A stretch of DNA of 64,000 bases from Alphaproteobacteria bacterium LSUCC0396 (GTDB lineage Bacteria > Pseudomonadota > Alphaproteobacteria > Puniceispirillales > Puniceispirillaceae), in assembly GCA_041228345.1 (NCBI GenBank), contig CP166131.1:1357001-1421000 (forward strand). The letters are read 5' to 3'. The notes below the pieces were generated by a model. The model was not told where the DNA came from. It was given only the letters and a program-made list of their open reading frames with translations, and made no database searches. Of this stretch, positions 1 to 9,452 are shown piece after piece; within the stretch, counting starts at the first letter, position 1, and each line of letters starts with the position of its first letter. A program made the position numbers and the translations under genes.

Positions 1-617
1 GAATAGCGCGCGCAAAACTGATCAATCTGCGAGCCTGATGCCGCCGCTACATAGATCTGTTGTGGTGCGTCGATCAGTGATTTCCGTCGACTGAGGCTGA
101 TGTCCGCCATCGCAGTTACCAGCCAGATATCACCACAAGCATTTTCAATATACCGCAATGCTGGCCAATGCCGGCTTGACCGATAGCGTTTGCGCATTTG
201 CCGAAAGAACGGCTTGGCTAATACGCATTGCCGAAACCGTTGAAACAAACTGGCAATCTGGAAATGTAAACGGCGTGCTTTGGGGTAGCGTTGCAACGCC
301 TCGTTGGCCAGTTTGACCGCATCGCCCGCACGCGCCAGACCAAGCAATAAGCCGATCGCATGCCGATAAGATTTCAATCTATGCCGAGACGCCGCTAATG
401 CATGGCGGGGCGATGTCTGTTCCGGGCCATTCACCTTTGCCTGAGCTTTTGGCCGCGTTAAGCCTGTTGGTGGGTGCGGATCAATAACGCCTGCAGGACT
501 CTGATCAAATATCTGGGTAATCGGGGATTGCTGGTCTGCCTCGGCCAGACTGTTTGAAAAGAGCAGCAACAGTGCAACCAGACCAATTATGAACAAAGAA
601 GTTTCCAGCACCACCAA
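1..617 (-). CDS. Secreted helical-repeat (TPR-like) protein, partial at window edge
   Basis: The frame is open from base 635 to the left edge and is cut off there, so at least 205 residues are visible and the C-terminus is missing. No ATG is available. A TTG at 617, or GTG at 614 or 611, gives a start with a GGTGA sequence about 10 bases upstream. A hydrophobic stretch (FIIGLVALLLLFSNSLAEA) at about residues 9-27 looks like a signal peptide. It is followed by a Pro-rich linker and an amphipathic stretch (around GLARAGDAVKLANEALQRYP) that resembles TPR helices. The later part, with WLVTAMADISLS and YVAAASG, could be the start of a beta-barrel. That would fit a Slam/DUF560-like outer membrane protein, but this is a guess. 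The coding call is good; the function is unknown. Confidence 0.6.
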   Translation of the reverse strand, partial: MVVLETSLFIIGLVALLLLFSNSLAEADQQSPITQIFDQSPAGVIDPHPPTGLTRPKAQAKVNGPEQTSPRHALAASRHRLKSYRHAIGLLLGLARAGDAVKLANEALQRYPKARRLHFQIASLFQRFRQCVLAKPFFRQMRKRYRSSRHWPALRYIENACGDIWLVTAMADISLSRRKSLIDAPQQIYVAAASGSQIDQFCARY

Positions 618-839
618 TGCGATGATTTCACCAGATTAATTCTGTTGGCTTTGTCAGCCCAGTACCCCAAGACAATCTCCAAATGCAGGTTTCTGCGATA
701 GATGCCAACAAAAGAGTTAAAGAGATGACTTCCGAACGGCATCAAATGCTATGTTCGGTTAATCCGAAAGATCAACTAACGGGGGCACCGCCAACAGACG
801 TGCCAACCCGATTAGAAACATAACGTCCTATTGAAAACA

Positions 840-1541
840 TCATTCGAGAATTGATTTCAGCTTTTCGGTGATAAACGCGATCGGCTCATTATGCACAATC
901 GTGCCTTTGAAACTGCCATCATCGCGATATAGAAATACCGCAGCACTGTGATCATAGAGATAATCACCATCGCCCTGATCGGTTTTCTGCGCAAAGACGC
1001 CAAATTGTTTCAGCGCCGAGCGTACCTTTTCCGGTGATCCGGTCAGGCCGGTAACCTCTGCCTCGAATAGGCTAAGATATTGTTTCAACTGATCTGGCGT
1101 ATCGCGTTCCGGGTCAACCGTGACAAACAGGATTTGCAACCGGCTGCTGTCGATACCAGCGGCGCCAAGGTTATCGCGCGCCGCCGCTAGAGTGGTTAAG
1201 GTGGTCGGGCAGACATCCGGGCAATAGGTAAAGCCGAAAAACAGCGCCACAGGCCGGCCGGCAAAATCACCAGCAGAGCGCGCCGCACCGTTTTGATCAC
1301 GCAGTTCAAGCTGGTTATCCTGAAAATTCGGAATGCCCATTGTCGTCTTTTTGGCAAAATGATCGGATGTAAAAAAGACACCTGCCGCCACGCCAGCAAA
1401 CAGCAGCACCGCGATGATTATTTGCCAGAATTTCCCAAATGACCGGCGCGCCTCATGGTCGGCGGCCGGCACCTGATTTGCGGGTTCCCGAACTTTGGGT
1501 GATTTTGAACGCGCCTGTTTCATGCCCCAGATGTAGGCCAT
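840..1541 (-). CDS. SCO1/SenC family copper chaperone
   Basis: Membrane-anchored periplasmic thioredoxin-fold protein of the SCO family, which delivers copper to the CuA site of cytochrome c oxidase or acts as a thiol reductase. One N-terminal membrane segment (about residues 39-57) is followed by the thioredoxin-like domain. The copper ligands are visible: C107 and C111 in TYCPDVCP, and H198 in YDHSA. The length of 233 residues is usual for the family. A second ATG six codons in (base 1523) is an equally possible start because neither has a clear ribosome binding site. No cytochrome oxidase gene lies nearby, so its partner is encoded elsewhere. The family assignment is secure; the exact role is inferred. 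Confidence 0.92.
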   Translation of the reverse strand: MAYIWGMKQARSKSPKVREPANQVPAADHEARRSFGKFWQIIIAVLLFAGVAAGVFFTSDHFAKKTTMGIPNFQDNQLELRDQNGAARSAGDFAGRPVALFFGFTYCPDVCPTTLTTLAAARDNLGAAGIDSSRLQILFVTVDPERDTPDQLKQYLSLFEAEVTGLTGSPEKVRSALKQFGVFAQKTDQGDGDYLYDHSAAVFLYRDDGSFKGTIVHNEPIAFITEKLKSILE

Positions 1542-1608
1542 TCAAACACAGCTTTCAAGGTCGCTTCTAGTGCCGTGTGATCACATTTCCGGCACGCAGT
1601 TAAATACG

Positions 1609-1644
1609 GGTAAATATTGGCGTTGGGGTAAATGCGGGCGTTGG
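1609..1644. repeat. 18-bp tandem duplication in the SCO1/yggT spacer
   Basis: Two adjacent 18-bp copies (GGTAAATATTGGCGTTGG then GGTAAATGCGGGCGTTGG) match at 15 of 18 positions. They lie between divergent genes and are one of many unrelated spacer duplications in this window. Confidence 0.8.
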
Positions 1645-1733
1645 GGCGCCTTTTTTTGCGCCCATTAAGTGAGCCATTTAGATGAGCCAATCAGTGAAGA
1701 ACTCACTGAATGAAAGGCCCAATGAATGAATGA

Positions 1734-1763
1734 TTGTCTTTGCCAATCGGTTTTGATTATAGT
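1734..1763 (+). promoter_or_regulatory. Candidate sigma70 promoter for yggT-folD
   Basis: TTGTCT at 1734-1739 and TATAGT at 1758-1763 are separated by 18 bases and point at yggT, about 60 bases downstream. Only hexamer resemblance supports this. Confidence 0.45.
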
Positions 1764-1825
1764 GCGGGGCCGGTGGACAGCCCGCTGTCCGAAACACCAA
1801 GAGAAACCCAAATGAGCCAATAGCC

Positions 1826-2107
1826 ATGCACGCAGTCGCAATCCTGATAGATCAGATTATCAATCTCTATATTTGGACGTTGCTCGCCTATCTTGCAGCA
1901 GGCTGGTTGATCGCCTTCAAGATCATTAATCCATGGCAGCCGGCGGTGCGGATTATCATTGATATCCTGTCACGGATTCACGAACCACTATTGCGGCCAG
2001 TACGCCGGATTCTTCCTGATTTCGGGGCGCTTGATGTAAGCCCCATTGTGCTGTTCCTTCTGGCCCAGTTTCTGCGCAACCTTCTGCAAAGCAGCATTAT
2101 GGGCTAG
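1826..2107 (+). CDS. YggT family membrane protein
   Basis: Small integral inner-membrane protein of the YggT (YlmG-like) family, 93 residues, with two hydrophobic segments at about residues 12-35 and 68-90. Between them is the family loop containing SRIHEPLLRPVRRILPDFG, which carries the conserved EPLL..R motif. Family members are linked to osmotic tolerance and membrane or division-site organisation, but the biochemical function is not settled. The gene is 62 bases upstream of folD on the same strand and probably shares its transcript. A three-codon ORF (ATG at 1812) ends 4 bases before the yggT start; I attach no meaning to it. Confidence 0.88.
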   Translation: MHAVAILIDQIINLYIWTLLAYLAAGWLIAFKIINPWQPAVRIIIDILSRIHEPLLRPVRRILPDFGALDVSPIVLFLLAQFLRNLLQSSIMG

Positions 2108-2169
2108 GCTTTGCCAACTGAGATGAATGACCCCTATCATCAGGGTCGGACTTAATAAAAGAGGGGCAA

Positions 2170-3072
2170 ATGGCTATGACAGATGCAACAGTGATTGATG
2201 GCAGAGCATTTTCTGAAAAGCTGGTACAGCAGGTAGCTGACGAGGTTAAGCTGTTTGAAAAGGCCACCGGAACAGTGCCCGGGCTTGCCGTAGTGCTTGT
2301 TGGCGAAGATCCAGCCAGCAAGGTTTATGTTCGCAATAAAAGTGAGCGAACCGCCGCCGCTGGGATGCGCTCAATCGAGCACCGCCTAGACCGTGACACA
2401 GATCAAGCCAGCCTGCTGGCGCTGATTGATAGCCTGAATGAGGATGACACAGTTGATGGCATTCTGGTGCAATTGCCACTTCCCGATCAGATTGATGCTG
2501 ATGCGGTGATTAATGCCATACGTCCAGATAAGGATGTTGACGGCTTTCATGTCGTCAATGCGGGATTGCTGGCAACCGGTCAGGACTCGCTGGTACCATG
2601 CACGCCCTATGGCTGTCTTTTATTGCTTCGGGATCATCTTGGCGATTTATCCGGACAGCATGCGGTTGTTGTGGGCCGCTCAAATATTGTTGGCAAGCCC
2701 ATGGCGCAATTGCTGCTTGGCGAAAGCTGTACCGTCACCATCGCACATTCACGCACAAAGGACCTTGCCGCAATTTGCAAGCAGGCAGATATTCTAGTCG
2801 CTGCGGTTGGACGGCCTGAAATGATTACCGATGCGCATATCAAGCCCGGTGCAACAGTGATTGATGTTGGCATTAACCGGGTACCTGCTCCCGAACGTGG
2901 CGACGGAAAATTTCGTCTAACCGGTGATGTTGATTTTGACGCCGCTGCCAAACAGGCCGGCGCCATCACTCCTGTACCTGGCGGTGTTGGGCCAATGACG
3001 ATTGCCAGCCTGTTAAGAAATACCCTTGTTGCTGCGGCACGGCGTCACGGCGTCACCATCGCAAAAATCTGA
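2170..3072 (+). CDS. folD: Bifunctional methylenetetrahydrofolate dehydrogenase / methenyltetrahydrofolate cyclohydrolase
   Basis: Cytosolic enzyme that oxidises 5,10-methylene-THF with NADP+ and hydrolyses the 5,10-methenyl product to 10-formyl-THF, supplying one-carbon units for purines and formyl-Met-tRNA. The 300-residue length is usual. The catalytic region has YVRNKSE with the general-base lysine; the Rossmann loop [12 protein letters not shown] starts at about residue 168; and the C-terminal signature [10 protein letters not shown] starts at 268. The ATG at 2170 is preceded by GAGGGG, a good ribosome binding site, at the right distance. It follows yggT closely and is followed by the HIG1 gene after 84 bases. 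Confidence 0.97.
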   Translation: MAMTDATVIDGRAFSEKLVQQVADEVKLFEKATGTVPGLAVVLVGEDPASKVYVRNKSERTAAAGMRSIEHRLDRDTDQASLLALIDSLNEDDTVDGILVQLPLPDQIDADAVINAIRPDKDVDGFHVVNAGLLATGQDSLVPCTPYGCLLLLRDHLGDLSGQHAVVVGRSNIVGKPMAQLLLGESCTVTIAHSRTKDLAAICKQADILVAAVGRPEMITDAHIKPGATVIDVGINRVPAPERGDGKFRLTGDVDFDAAAKQAGAITPVPGGVGPMTIASLLRNTLVAAARRHGVTIAKI

Positions 3073-3156
3073 TAATACTTCATCATCATCGGCAGCCAAG
3101 ACGTCAGATTTTAACAGCTACCAAAACAACGCTTTTTTGAAAAGAGACGCACCATC

Positions 3157-3357
3157 ATGCAGTTTGACCAAATTATTCTAGTCGTGGCGCTGTGCAGTGT
3201 TGCCGGCATTCTTTTCTGGGGCGTCATTACGATGGCACGCGGCGGCGCGTATAATGTCAAAAACTCAAACCGCATCATGCGATACCGGATTGTGTTTCAG
3301 GCAATCGCATTATTATTGATTCTTGGCCTGATGTGGTATCGACGCCAAGCCGGCTAG
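3157..3357 (+). CDS. HIG1-domain twin-transmembrane protein
   Basis: A 66-residue protein with two membrane segments (about residues 5-27 and 44-61). They are separated by a short polar loop containing ARGG, then MRYRIVFQ, which resembles the conserved (M)R.R...Q core of HIG1 domains. Alphaproteobacterial HIG1 proteins are small inner-membrane proteins related to mitochondrial Rcf1/Hig1, which associate with cytochrome oxidase or the bc1 complex. The neighbours are a cobalamin adenosyltransferase and the electron transfer flavoprotein genes, an arrangement also known in other Alphaproteobacteria. A respiratory role is inferred from family and context. There is a clear AAAAGAGA sequence upstream of the ATG. 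Confidence 0.75.
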   Translation: MQFDQIILVVALCSVAGILFWGVITMARGGAYNVKNSNRIMRYRIVFQAIALLLILGLMWYRRQAG

Positions 3358-3455
3358 GCAGACGGAGGCTCTGGGGGACTATTGTGCGCGCAATGTATGC
3401 CCGCATTTTTTACACGAAACAGAACAGTTCAAAAAGCTAGGACAGGCAAGCGAAC

Positions 3456-4025
3456 ATGGTAAAGCTGAACAAGATTTATACACGGACTGGCGATGCTGGC
3501 GAAACCAGTTTGGTCAATGGGATGCGCGTATCAAAGCATGCGAGGCGTCCATCCGCATTTGGTGAGGTTGACGAGGCAAATTCGGTGATTGGTCTGGCGC
3601 GACTTCACACCGGCGATATCGCTGATGCTGATGCCATGCTGGCACGCATTCAAAATGATTTGTTTGACCTAGGTGCCGATATTGCGACACCGGAAACTGA
3701 CAAGCCTGCCTTACGAATTACCGCCGCGCAGGTCGTCCGGCTGGAGAGTGAAATTGACTATATGAATGCCGAGCTTGATCCGCTTGGCTCATTTATTCTT
3801 CCCGGCGGTAGTCCGGCATCGGCATGGCTGCATCTGGCGCGAACCGTAACCCGCCGCGCCGAACGTCACATGACCGAGCTTGCCGCCGAAGAGGTGGTCA
3901 ATGATGATGCGATGCGCTATGTAAACAGGCTATCAGATCATCTGTTTGTGCTGGCCCGCCGGTTGAATGAAAATGGCAAGACTGATGTATTATGGCGTCC
4001 CGGACAAAATTCAGGGCAGAAATAG
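3456..4025 (+). CDS. PduO-type ATP:cob(I)alamin adenosyltransferase
   Basis: Transfers the adenosyl group of ATP to cob(I)alamin to make adenosylcobalamin, the cofactor of methylmalonyl-CoA mutase and related enzymes. The 189-residue all-helical PduO fold is recognised from the N-terminal ATP loop YTRTGDAGETSL (residues 8-19), FILPGGS (113-119), RRAER (133-137) and the C-terminal NRLSDHLFVLAR (157-168). An AGGACAGG ribosome binding site lies upstream of the ATG. It sits between the HIG1 gene and etfBA. The clustering with ETF is consistent with propionate/branched-chain or fatty-acid oxidation using a B12-dependent mutase, but that link is inference. Confidence 0.93.
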   Translation: MVKLNKIYTRTGDAGETSLVNGMRVSKHARRPSAFGEVDEANSVIGLARLHTGDIADADAMLARIQNDLFDLGADIATPETDKPALRITAAQVVRLESEIDYMNAELDPLGSFILPGGSPASAWLHLARTVTRRAERHMTELAAEEVVNDDAMRYVNRLSDHLFVLARRLNENGKTDVLWRPGQNSGQK

Positions 4026-4085
4026 ACAGGTTTTTGATAATGGTCGCCCTTAGGGTGGCAGGGTATTGATGCGGAGGATATGAAA

Positions 4086-4835
4086 ATGAAGGTTCTTGTT
4101 CCGGTAAAACGGGTCATTGACTATAACGTCAAGGTGCGCGTAAAGGCCGACCAAACAGGGGTTGAGCTTGCCAATGTGAAAATGGCGATGAACCCGTTTG
4201 ATGAAATCGCTGTCGAGCAGGCATTGAGATTGCGCGAGGCTGGCACAGCTGAAGAAGTGGTTGCGGTGTCAATCGGCCCAGCGCAGAATCAGGAGACCAT
4301 CCGCACAGCGTTGGCCATGGGCGCGGATCGCGGTATCCATATCGAAGCCCCGCATGACATCGAGCCACTGGCGGTTGCAAAATTGTTAAAAGCAGTTGTG
4401 GCAAATGAAAATCCGGGACTTGTTCTTCTCGGCAAGCAGGCAATTGACGATGATTGCAACCAAACCGGACAGATGCTTGCCGCCCTGCTTGGATGGGCGC
4501 AAGGCACGTTTGTTTCAGCGCTTGAAATTGCTGGTGACAAAGCCAAAGTCACCCGCGAAGTTGATGGCGGGCTGGAACATATCGAAATCAAAATGCCAGC
4601 CATTGTAACAGTTGATTTGCGGCTGAACGAGCCACGCTATGCGTCATTGCCAAACATCATGAAGGCCAAGAAAAAGCCGCTTGATAGCCTGAATGCAGCT
4701 GATCTTGGGGTTGATATTGCGCCGCGCCTGACCATCGTCAAGGTTGAAGAGCCAGCCGCCCGTGCCGCCGGTGTGAAGGTCGCCGATGTAAAGGAGCTGG
4801 TCAATAAATTGAAAAATGAAGCAAAGGTGATCTAA
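4086..4835 (+). CDS. etfB: Electron transfer flavoprotein, beta subunit
   Basis: Small subunit of the heterodimeric ETF, which carries electrons from acyl-CoA and other flavin dehydrogenases to ETF-ubiquinone oxidoreductase; the beta subunit binds AMP. The 249-residue protein begins with the usual [16 protein letters not shown]. The beta-subunit signature, from [17 protein letters not shown] into AIVTVD, lies at about residues 155-178. An ATG at 4080 would add two residues, but GGAGG at 4073-4077 is only 2 bases from it and 8 bases from the ATG at 4086, so the internal ATG is chosen. etfA follows 3 bases after the stop. Confidence 0.96.
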   Translation: MKVLVPVKRVIDYNVKVRVKADQTGVELANVKMAMNPFDEIAVEQALRLREAGTAEEVVAVSIGPAQNQETIRTALAMGADRGIHIEAPHDIEPLAVAKLLKAVVANENPGLVLLGKQAIDDDCNQTGQMLAALLGWAQGTFVSALEIAGDKAKVTREVDGGLEHIEIKMPAIVTVDLRLNEPRYASLPNIMKAKKKPLDSLNAADLGVDIAPRLTIVKVEEPAARAAGVKVADVKELVNKLKNEAKVI

Positions 4836-4838
4836 GCC

Positions 4839-5771
4839 ATGAGCATTCTTATCCTATGTGACCATGAAAATGGACAGCTAAGCCCGGTTACCCTAAACGC
4901 GGTTAGCGCCGCGAGCCAGATCGGTGGGGACATGCATCTGCTTGTTGCCGGTGATGCCAGCGGCAATGTTGCCAAGGCAGCAGCGTCAATTGCTGGTGTT
5001 GCCAAGGTATTGGTGGCCGATGACAAGGCGTTCGAAAATGGCCTTGCCGAAAATCTGGCACCGTTGCTGCAAAGCCTATCAGCTGGGTATTCGCACATTA
5101 TGGCAGCGGCAACAACGACCGGCAAAAATGTTATGCCGCGTCTGGCGGCCATGCTTGATGTAATGCAAATCTCTGACATCATCAAAGTTGTCGACGCCAA
5201 TAGTTTCCAGCGTCCAATTTATGCTGGAAATGCGCTGTCAACCGTATCGTCTAACGAGGCAATCAAGGTCATTACCGTTCGTGGCACCGCCTTTGAGGCT
5301 GTTGCGAGCGAGGGTGGCAGCGCCGCAATCGAAGCCGTGACCGGCGGGGGTGAGGCTGGCCTTTCAGCCTATGTCAAATCTGAGCTTTCTAGCTCGGAGC
5401 GCCCTGAACTGACCTCGGCTCCCATTGTGGTATCGGGCGGCCGCGGTATGCAGGATGGGGCAAATTTTGCCATGCTGGAAAAGGTTGCTGACAAGCTTGG
5501 TGCCGCCGTTGGCGCGTCCCGTGCAGCGGTCGATGCCGGGTTTGTGCCAAATGATTATCAGGTCGGCCAGACCGGCAAGGTTGTTGCGCCTGATCTATAT
5601 ATTGCCGTCGGTATTTCGGGGGCCATTCAGCACCTAGCAGGCATGAAAGACAGCAAGGTGATTGTCGCCATCAATAAAGATGATGAAGCGCCAATTTTCC
5701 AAGTTGCCGATTATGGTCTGGTCGCCGATCTGTTTGATGCGGTGCCTGCGCTTGAGCAGGAACTAGGCTAA
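4839..5771 (+). CDS. etfA: Electron transfer flavoprotein, alpha subunit
   Basis: Large FAD-carrying subunit of ETF. The protein has 310 residues, with an N-terminal alpha/beta domain (residues 1-190) that contacts EtfB and a C-terminal FAD-binding domain. The latter shows VSGGRGM (about 199-205), [20 protein letters not shown] (241-260) with the family Q.GQTG..V.P.LY.A.GISG signature, and [12 protein letters not shown] near the end. It is translationally close to etfB (3-base gap), as expected for stoichiometric subunits. A strong intrinsic terminator follows 31 bases after the stop, closing the yggT/folD/etf stretch of plus-strand genes. Confidence 0.96.
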   Translation: MSILILCDHENGQLSPVTLNAVSAASQIGGDMHLLVAGDASGNVAKAAASIAGVAKVLVADDKAFENGLAENLAPLLQSLSAGYSHIMAAATTTGKNVMPRLAAMLDVMQISDIIKVVDANSFQRPIYAGNALSTVSSNEAIKVITVRGTAFEAVASEGGSAAIEAVTGGGEAGLSAYVKSELSSSERPELTSAPIVVSGGRGMQDGANFAMLEKVADKLGAAVGASRAAVDAGFVPNDYQVGQTGKVVAPDLYIAVGISGAIQHLAGMKDSKVIVAINKDDEAPIFQVADYGLVADLFDAVPALEQELG

Positions 5772-5802
5772 AGGTTTCTGATTTCTTAAGTCAGCCTGAT
5801 CA

Positions 5803-5832
5803 GGCGGCACTCTCGCCAGTGCCGCCTTTTTT
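5803..5832 (+). terminator. Intrinsic terminator after etfA
   Basis: A 9-bp perfect stem, GGCGGCACT and AGTGCCGCC, with a 6-base loop, is followed by TTTTTT. The T-run is only on the plus strand, so it serves etfA rather than the convergent tlpA-like gene. Confidence 0.9.
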
Positions 5833-5868
5833 GTGCCAAACGTTTTGTGCCGCTCTTTTTTGTGCAAA
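5827..5868. repeat. Short T-rich direct repeats downstream of the etfA terminator
   Basis: TTTTGTGC occurs three times within about 40 bases, at spacings of roughly 13-16 bases. The copies overlap the T-run of the terminator and look like slippage-type duplication of its tail. Confidence 0.55.
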
Positions 5869-5892
5869 GGGCGTATCGTTAGACTGATCCGT

Positions 5893-6498
5893 TTATGCGG
5901 CAGCGGGCTGGGTTTGCAATAGAGCGCGAATTTCCGCAATCATTGCCGCCGAATCCCATTCCCGCGGCCCCACATAGGCCCAGCTTTGTTGTTGATCCGC
6001 GCTAAGCAAGAACGTGGTTGGCAGCCCTCTTACGCCCATTTCACGCGACAATGCCGCCTTGGCATCAAAGGCCATTTCCGGACGGGAAATACCGCGATCT
6101 TGCAAGAACGGCAGTGCCTTTTTACTGCCGCCCCGATCAACCGAAATAAGCAGCACCGTCACATCATCACCCAGCTGTTTGGCGGCAGTGTCGAGTGCTG
6201 GTAATTCGGCAACGCAAGGAGGGCACCATGTTGCCCAGAAATTGATCAATAGCGGCGTGCCGCGAAACCTGTCGAGGCGGAGAGCCTCGCCGTCTTTATC
6301 CAGAATAGATGTTGATATTGGCGGCGTGGGCGCTGCCGTTGGCGGTGCACCAGCCACCGCCAAATCCGGCCACAGCATGAATGCCGACAGTCCGAGAAAA
6401 CCAGAAAAAACCTGTCGCCGCGCAATCAATGCGGTTTTTGGCGCGGTTTTTGGCTGAAAATTTGACGAAAGCCGCGTATAAGACAATTGAGTTCCCAC
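5893..6498 (-). CDS. TlpA-like periplasmic thiol-disulfide oxidoreductase
   Basis: Thioredoxin-fold protein of the TlpA/ResA group, which keeps periplasmic cysteines reduced, for example in cytochrome c or CuA-oxidase assembly. The active site WCPPC has C92 and C95, and the cis-proline loop GLPTT is at residues 159-162. An N-terminal export or anchor segment (about residues 28-49, after ARR) ends in AVAGA, so the protein is exported. The 201-residue frame starts with GTG at 6498, only 17 bases from the argH start on the other strand; a shorter start inside the first 25 residues cannot be excluded. The divergent tlpA/argH pair is common in Alphaproteobacteria. Confidence 0.85.
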   Translation of the reverse strand: MGTQLSYTRLSSNFQPKTAPKTALIARRQVFSGFLGLSAFMLWPDLAVAGAPPTAAPTPPISTSILDKDGEALRLDRFRGTPLLINFWATWCPPCVAELPALDTAAKQLGDDVTVLLISVDRGGSKKALPFLQDRGISRPEMAFDAKAALSREMGVRGLPTTFLLSADQQQSWAYVGPREWDSAAMIAEIRALLQTQPAAA

Positions 6499-6515
6499 TT
6501 CACTGGTTTATTGAC

Positions 6516-7934
6516 ATGGCGAAGACCGATAAAACATCGAACAACGACGCAAAGTCTAGCATCTGGGGCGGGCGCTTCTCAAGTGGTCCGTCACAATTGA
6601 TGCAAGATATCAATGCGTCAATTGCCTATGACCAGCGACTTTACCGACAGGATATTGCCGGATCAAAGGCGCATGCGACCATGCTTGCCTCCTGCAAGAT
6701 TATTTCCGATGCTGATTGCCAAGCAATTCATGGCGGGCTTGATCAGATTGCCAGCGAAATCGAGGCTGGCAGATTTGCCTTTTCCGAAGCGCTTGAAGAT
6801 ATTCACATGAACATCGAGTCGCGGCTTGCCGAATTGATTGGCGAGCCAGCGCGCCGCCTTCATACGGCGCGGTCGCGTAATGATCAGGTCGCCACCGATT
6901 TTAAATTATGGGTTCGTGATCTGCTGGATTCGGTTGATCATGCGCTGGCCGATATGCAGGCCGCGCTATTGGATAAAGCCGAGGCGCATGCCGATGTTTT
7001 AATGCCCGGATTTACCCATCTTCAGACCGCCCAGCCGGTTACTTTTGGCTTTCATCTGATGGCCTATGTTGAAATGCTGGGACGTGATCGCGGGCGCTTT
7101 GCCGATGCCAGAAAGCGGTTGAATGAATCGCCGCTTGGCGCCGCCGCATTGGCCGGAACATCCTTTCCAACCGACCGGCATATGACGGCAAGCGCACTCG
7201 GCTTTGACCGGCCCGCAAGCAATGCAATGGACGCGGTTTCTGACCGCGATTTCGCGCTGGAATTCCTGGCGGCTGCGGCCATTTGTTCGGTTCATCTATC
7301 ACGCTTTGCCGAAGAATTGGTGATCTGGTCATCTGACCGGTTTGGGTTTATCGCACTTTCAGATGCCTTTACCACCGGATCATCCATCATGCCGCAAAAG
7401 CGAAATCCGGACGCGGCCGAACTCGTGCGGGCAAAGCCGGGGCGAATCATTGGCGCGCTGACCGGATTGTTGATCGTGTTGAAAGGTCTGCCACTTGCCT
7501 ATGGCAAGGATATGCAAGAAGACAAGGAAGGCGTGTTTGACGCTGCTGATGCGCTAGGCATCGCGGTGGCGGCAACAACCGGCATGATCCGCGATATGAC
7601 ACCAAAGCCGGACGCTATGCTGGCGGCATTGAAGACCGGTTTCCCGACAGCGACCGATCTGGCTGATTACATGGTTCGTGAATTGGGTATGCCGTTTCGC
7701 GAGGCGCATCATGCTAGCGGCGCGATTGTTGGCAAGGCTGCAGCAAAGGGGGTTGACCTCGAAGAGATGAGCCTTGCCGAGATGCAGGCCATTGAGCCGC
7801 GGATCAAGCCAGATATTATTGGGCTTTTATCGGTAGCAAGTGCCGCCGCGGCGCGAACCAGTTTTGGCGGCACTGCCCCTGATGAAGTGCGCGCACGCAT
7901 CGCCGATGCACGCAAACGCTTTGCCATCACCTAA
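6516..7934 (+). CDS. argH: Argininosuccinate lyase
   Basis: Last step of arginine synthesis: splits argininosuccinate into arginine and fumarate. The 472-residue protein is of the fumarase/aspartase superfamily. [12 protein letters not shown] opens the protein at about residues 13-24, [13 protein letters not shown] carries the conserved substrate loop, and the superfamily signature [12 protein letters not shown] is near residues 287-298. The open frame runs 135 bases further upstream, but that part overlaps the tlpA-like gene on the other strand and has no family similarity. The ATG at 6516 gives the normal N-terminus, although the ribosome binding site is weak. The next gene, a small lipoprotein, starts 31 bases downstream. 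Confidence 0.96.
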   Translation: MAKTDKTSNNDAKSSIWGGRFSSGPSQLMQDINASIAYDQRLYRQDIAGSKAHATMLASCKIISDADCQAIHGGLDQIASEIEAGRFAFSEALEDIHMNIESRLAELIGEPARRLHTARSRNDQVATDFKLWVRDLLDSVDHALADMQAALLDKAEAHADVLMPGFTHLQTAQPVTFGFHLMAYVEMLGRDRGRFADARKRLNESPLGAAALAGTSFPTDRHMTASALGFDRPASNAMDAVSDRDFALEFLAAAAICSVHLSRFAEELVIWSSDRFGFIALSDAFTTGSSIMPQKRNPDAAELVRAKPGRIIGALTGLLIVLKGLPLAYGKDMQEDKEGVFDAADALGIAVAATTGMIRDMTPKPDAMLAALKTGFPTATDLADYMVRELGMPFREAHHASGAIVGKAAAKGVDLEEMSLAEMQAIEPRIKPDIIGLLSVASAAAARTSFGGTAPDEVRARIADARKRFAIT

Positions 7935-7965
7935 CGATGAAGCACACCCGGTTAAAGGAGCCGCT

Positions 7966-8103
7966 ATGCGACGCACATTTATTATTGGCAGTCTGATCGG
8001 CCTAGTCCTAACGCTTAGCCTTACCGCCTGTGGCAAACGCGGCGATCCTTATCGGCCATCCCAAATTCCTGCCGCAAGCCAGACCGAAACCCCCGCCAAC
8101 TAG
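7966..8103 (+). CDS. lptM: LptM-like small lipoprotein
   Basis: A 45-residue lipoprotein with signal peptide residues 1-21 and lipobox LTAC, giving C22 as the lipidated residue. It is followed by GKRGDPYRPS, which matches the short conserved CG..G..Y.P segment of LptM (YifL), a factor that assists maturation of the LPS translocon LptD-LptE. GGAGCC sits just upstream of the ATG at 7966. The larger open frame beginning at 7840 overlaps argH and is not used. Position between argH and lysA is typical in Alphaproteobacteria. The name rests on the short motif and the context. Confidence 0.8.
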   Translation: MRRTFIIGSLIGLVLTLSLTACGKRGDPYRPSQIPAASQTETPAN

Positions 8104-8135
8104 GCTTTGGCACAGCTTTAGGAGCCATCGTAATC

Positions 8136-9404
8136 ATGTGCGCTTTTTACCGTGATGACAGCCAGCAACTATGCGTTGACGGGCTTGCCCTTACCGATAT
8201 CGCCGCGACCTATGGCTCGCCGGTTTATGTCTATTCGGGGGCTGGCATAACCGAGGCATTTACCCAGTTTCAGGCGGCTGTCGCACCGGTAGCCGGCAAG
8301 GTGCATTTCGCGATGAAGGCCAATTCGGCGCTTGGTGTGCTGGCTTTGATCGGGCGGCTTGGCGGTGGTATGGATATCGTGTCTACTGGCGAGTTGGCGC
8401 GTGCCAAGGCAGCCGGTATCAATCCGGCTGATGTGGTGTTTTCCGGGGTTGGCAAAACCGCTGATGACATCCGGCAGGCGCTTGGCGATGGTATTGGCCA
8501 GATCAATGCCGAATCCGCCCCTGAAGTGGCCGCCATCAGCGCGATTGCCGCTGAAATGGGATTGGTTGCACCGGTCGCGTTACGGGTCAATGTTGATGTG
8601 AATCCGGGCACCCTTGCAAAAATTTCAACCGGTCAACGCGACACAAAATTCGGCATTTCAACCGACCAGTGCGAAGCCGCTGATCTATATCGCAAACTGA
8701 CCGAAGATGCGCATATCCGGCCTTCTGGTCTGGCCGTTCATATCGGCTCGCAGATCCGTAATCTGGCACCGTTCGAGACTGCCTATTCGGCACTTCTGGC
8801 GCTTGCGATCGACCTTCGCGATGCGGGAATGCCCGTGCCCAATCTTGACCTTGGCGGCGGTGTCGGGGTTGATTATGACATGGCTGGCCCAACCGATTTC
8901 ACCGCCTATGGGGCGATGGTCGAACGGCTGTTCAAGGATCAGGGCTTTACTCTTGGCTTTGAGCCGGGACGGTCGATCATTGCCAATAATGGTGCGCTGA
9001 TCACCAAGGTTATCTATGCCAAAGAGGGCGATAATAAGCGCTTTGTCATTGTTGATGCAGCGATGAATGATCTATTGCGGCCAACGCTTTATGAGGCGCA
9101 TCACCCAATCTGGACACTTGCCGCGCCAAAGCCTGTGACAGGCAAGGCCGATATTGTCGGGCCGGTTTGCGAAACTGGTGATTATCTGGGGCTAGACCGG
9201 GATATGCCCGATCTTTTTGCCGGTGACGGGCTTGCCATCATGTCAGCCGGTGCTTACGGCGCGGTGATGGCGTCTGGCTATAACAGCCGGTCACCTGCCG
9301 CAGAAATTTTGGTGCTGGATGGCACCGCGCATCTGCTACGCGGGGCCCGCCCCATTGCCGAGATAATCAATGATGAAACAATCCCCACCTTCGCCACTCT
9401 ATAG
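8136..9404 (+). CDS. lysA: Diaminopimelate decarboxylase
   Basis: PLP enzyme that decarboxylates meso-diaminopimelate to lysine, the last step of the DAP pathway (dapF is also in this window). The 422-residue, group IV decarboxylase fold comprises an alanine-racemase-like barrel with PLP lysine K61 in FAMKANSALG, HIGSQI and the phosphate-binding GGGVGVDY in the middle, EPGRSI, and a C-terminal beta domain carrying the active-site cysteine in GPVCETGDYL (about residue 346). AGGAGCC precedes the ATG. It is transcribed after argH-lptM in a likely operon. Confidence 0.97.
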   Translation: MCAFYRDDSQQLCVDGLALTDIAATYGSPVYVYSGAGITEAFTQFQAAVAPVAGKVHFAMKANSALGVLALIGRLGGGMDIVSTGELARAKAAGINPADVVFSGVGKTADDIRQALGDGIGQINAESAPEVAAISAIAAEMGLVAPVALRVNVDVNPGTLAKISTGQRDTKFGISTDQCEAADLYRKLTEDAHIRPSGLAVHIGSQIRNLAPFETAYSALLALAIDLRDAGMPVPNLDLGGGVGVDYDMAGPTDFTAYGAMVERLFKDQGFTLGFEPGRSIIANNGALITKVIYAKEGDNKRFVIVDAAMNDLLRPTLYEAHHPIWTLAAPKPVTGKADIVGPVCETGDYLGLDRDMPDLFAGDGLAIMSAGAYGAVMASGYNSRSPAAEILVLDGTAHLLRGARPIAEIINDETIPTFATL

Positions 9405-9452
9405 GGCTAGATTTTCGCACTGGCAAAAGCACTAGAAAGCGCATTGGGATCA

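Noticed and set aside
1812-1823. Three-codon ORF just before yggT, as a possible leader peptide
   Set aside because: Too short to distinguish from chance and no linked attenuator hairpin.
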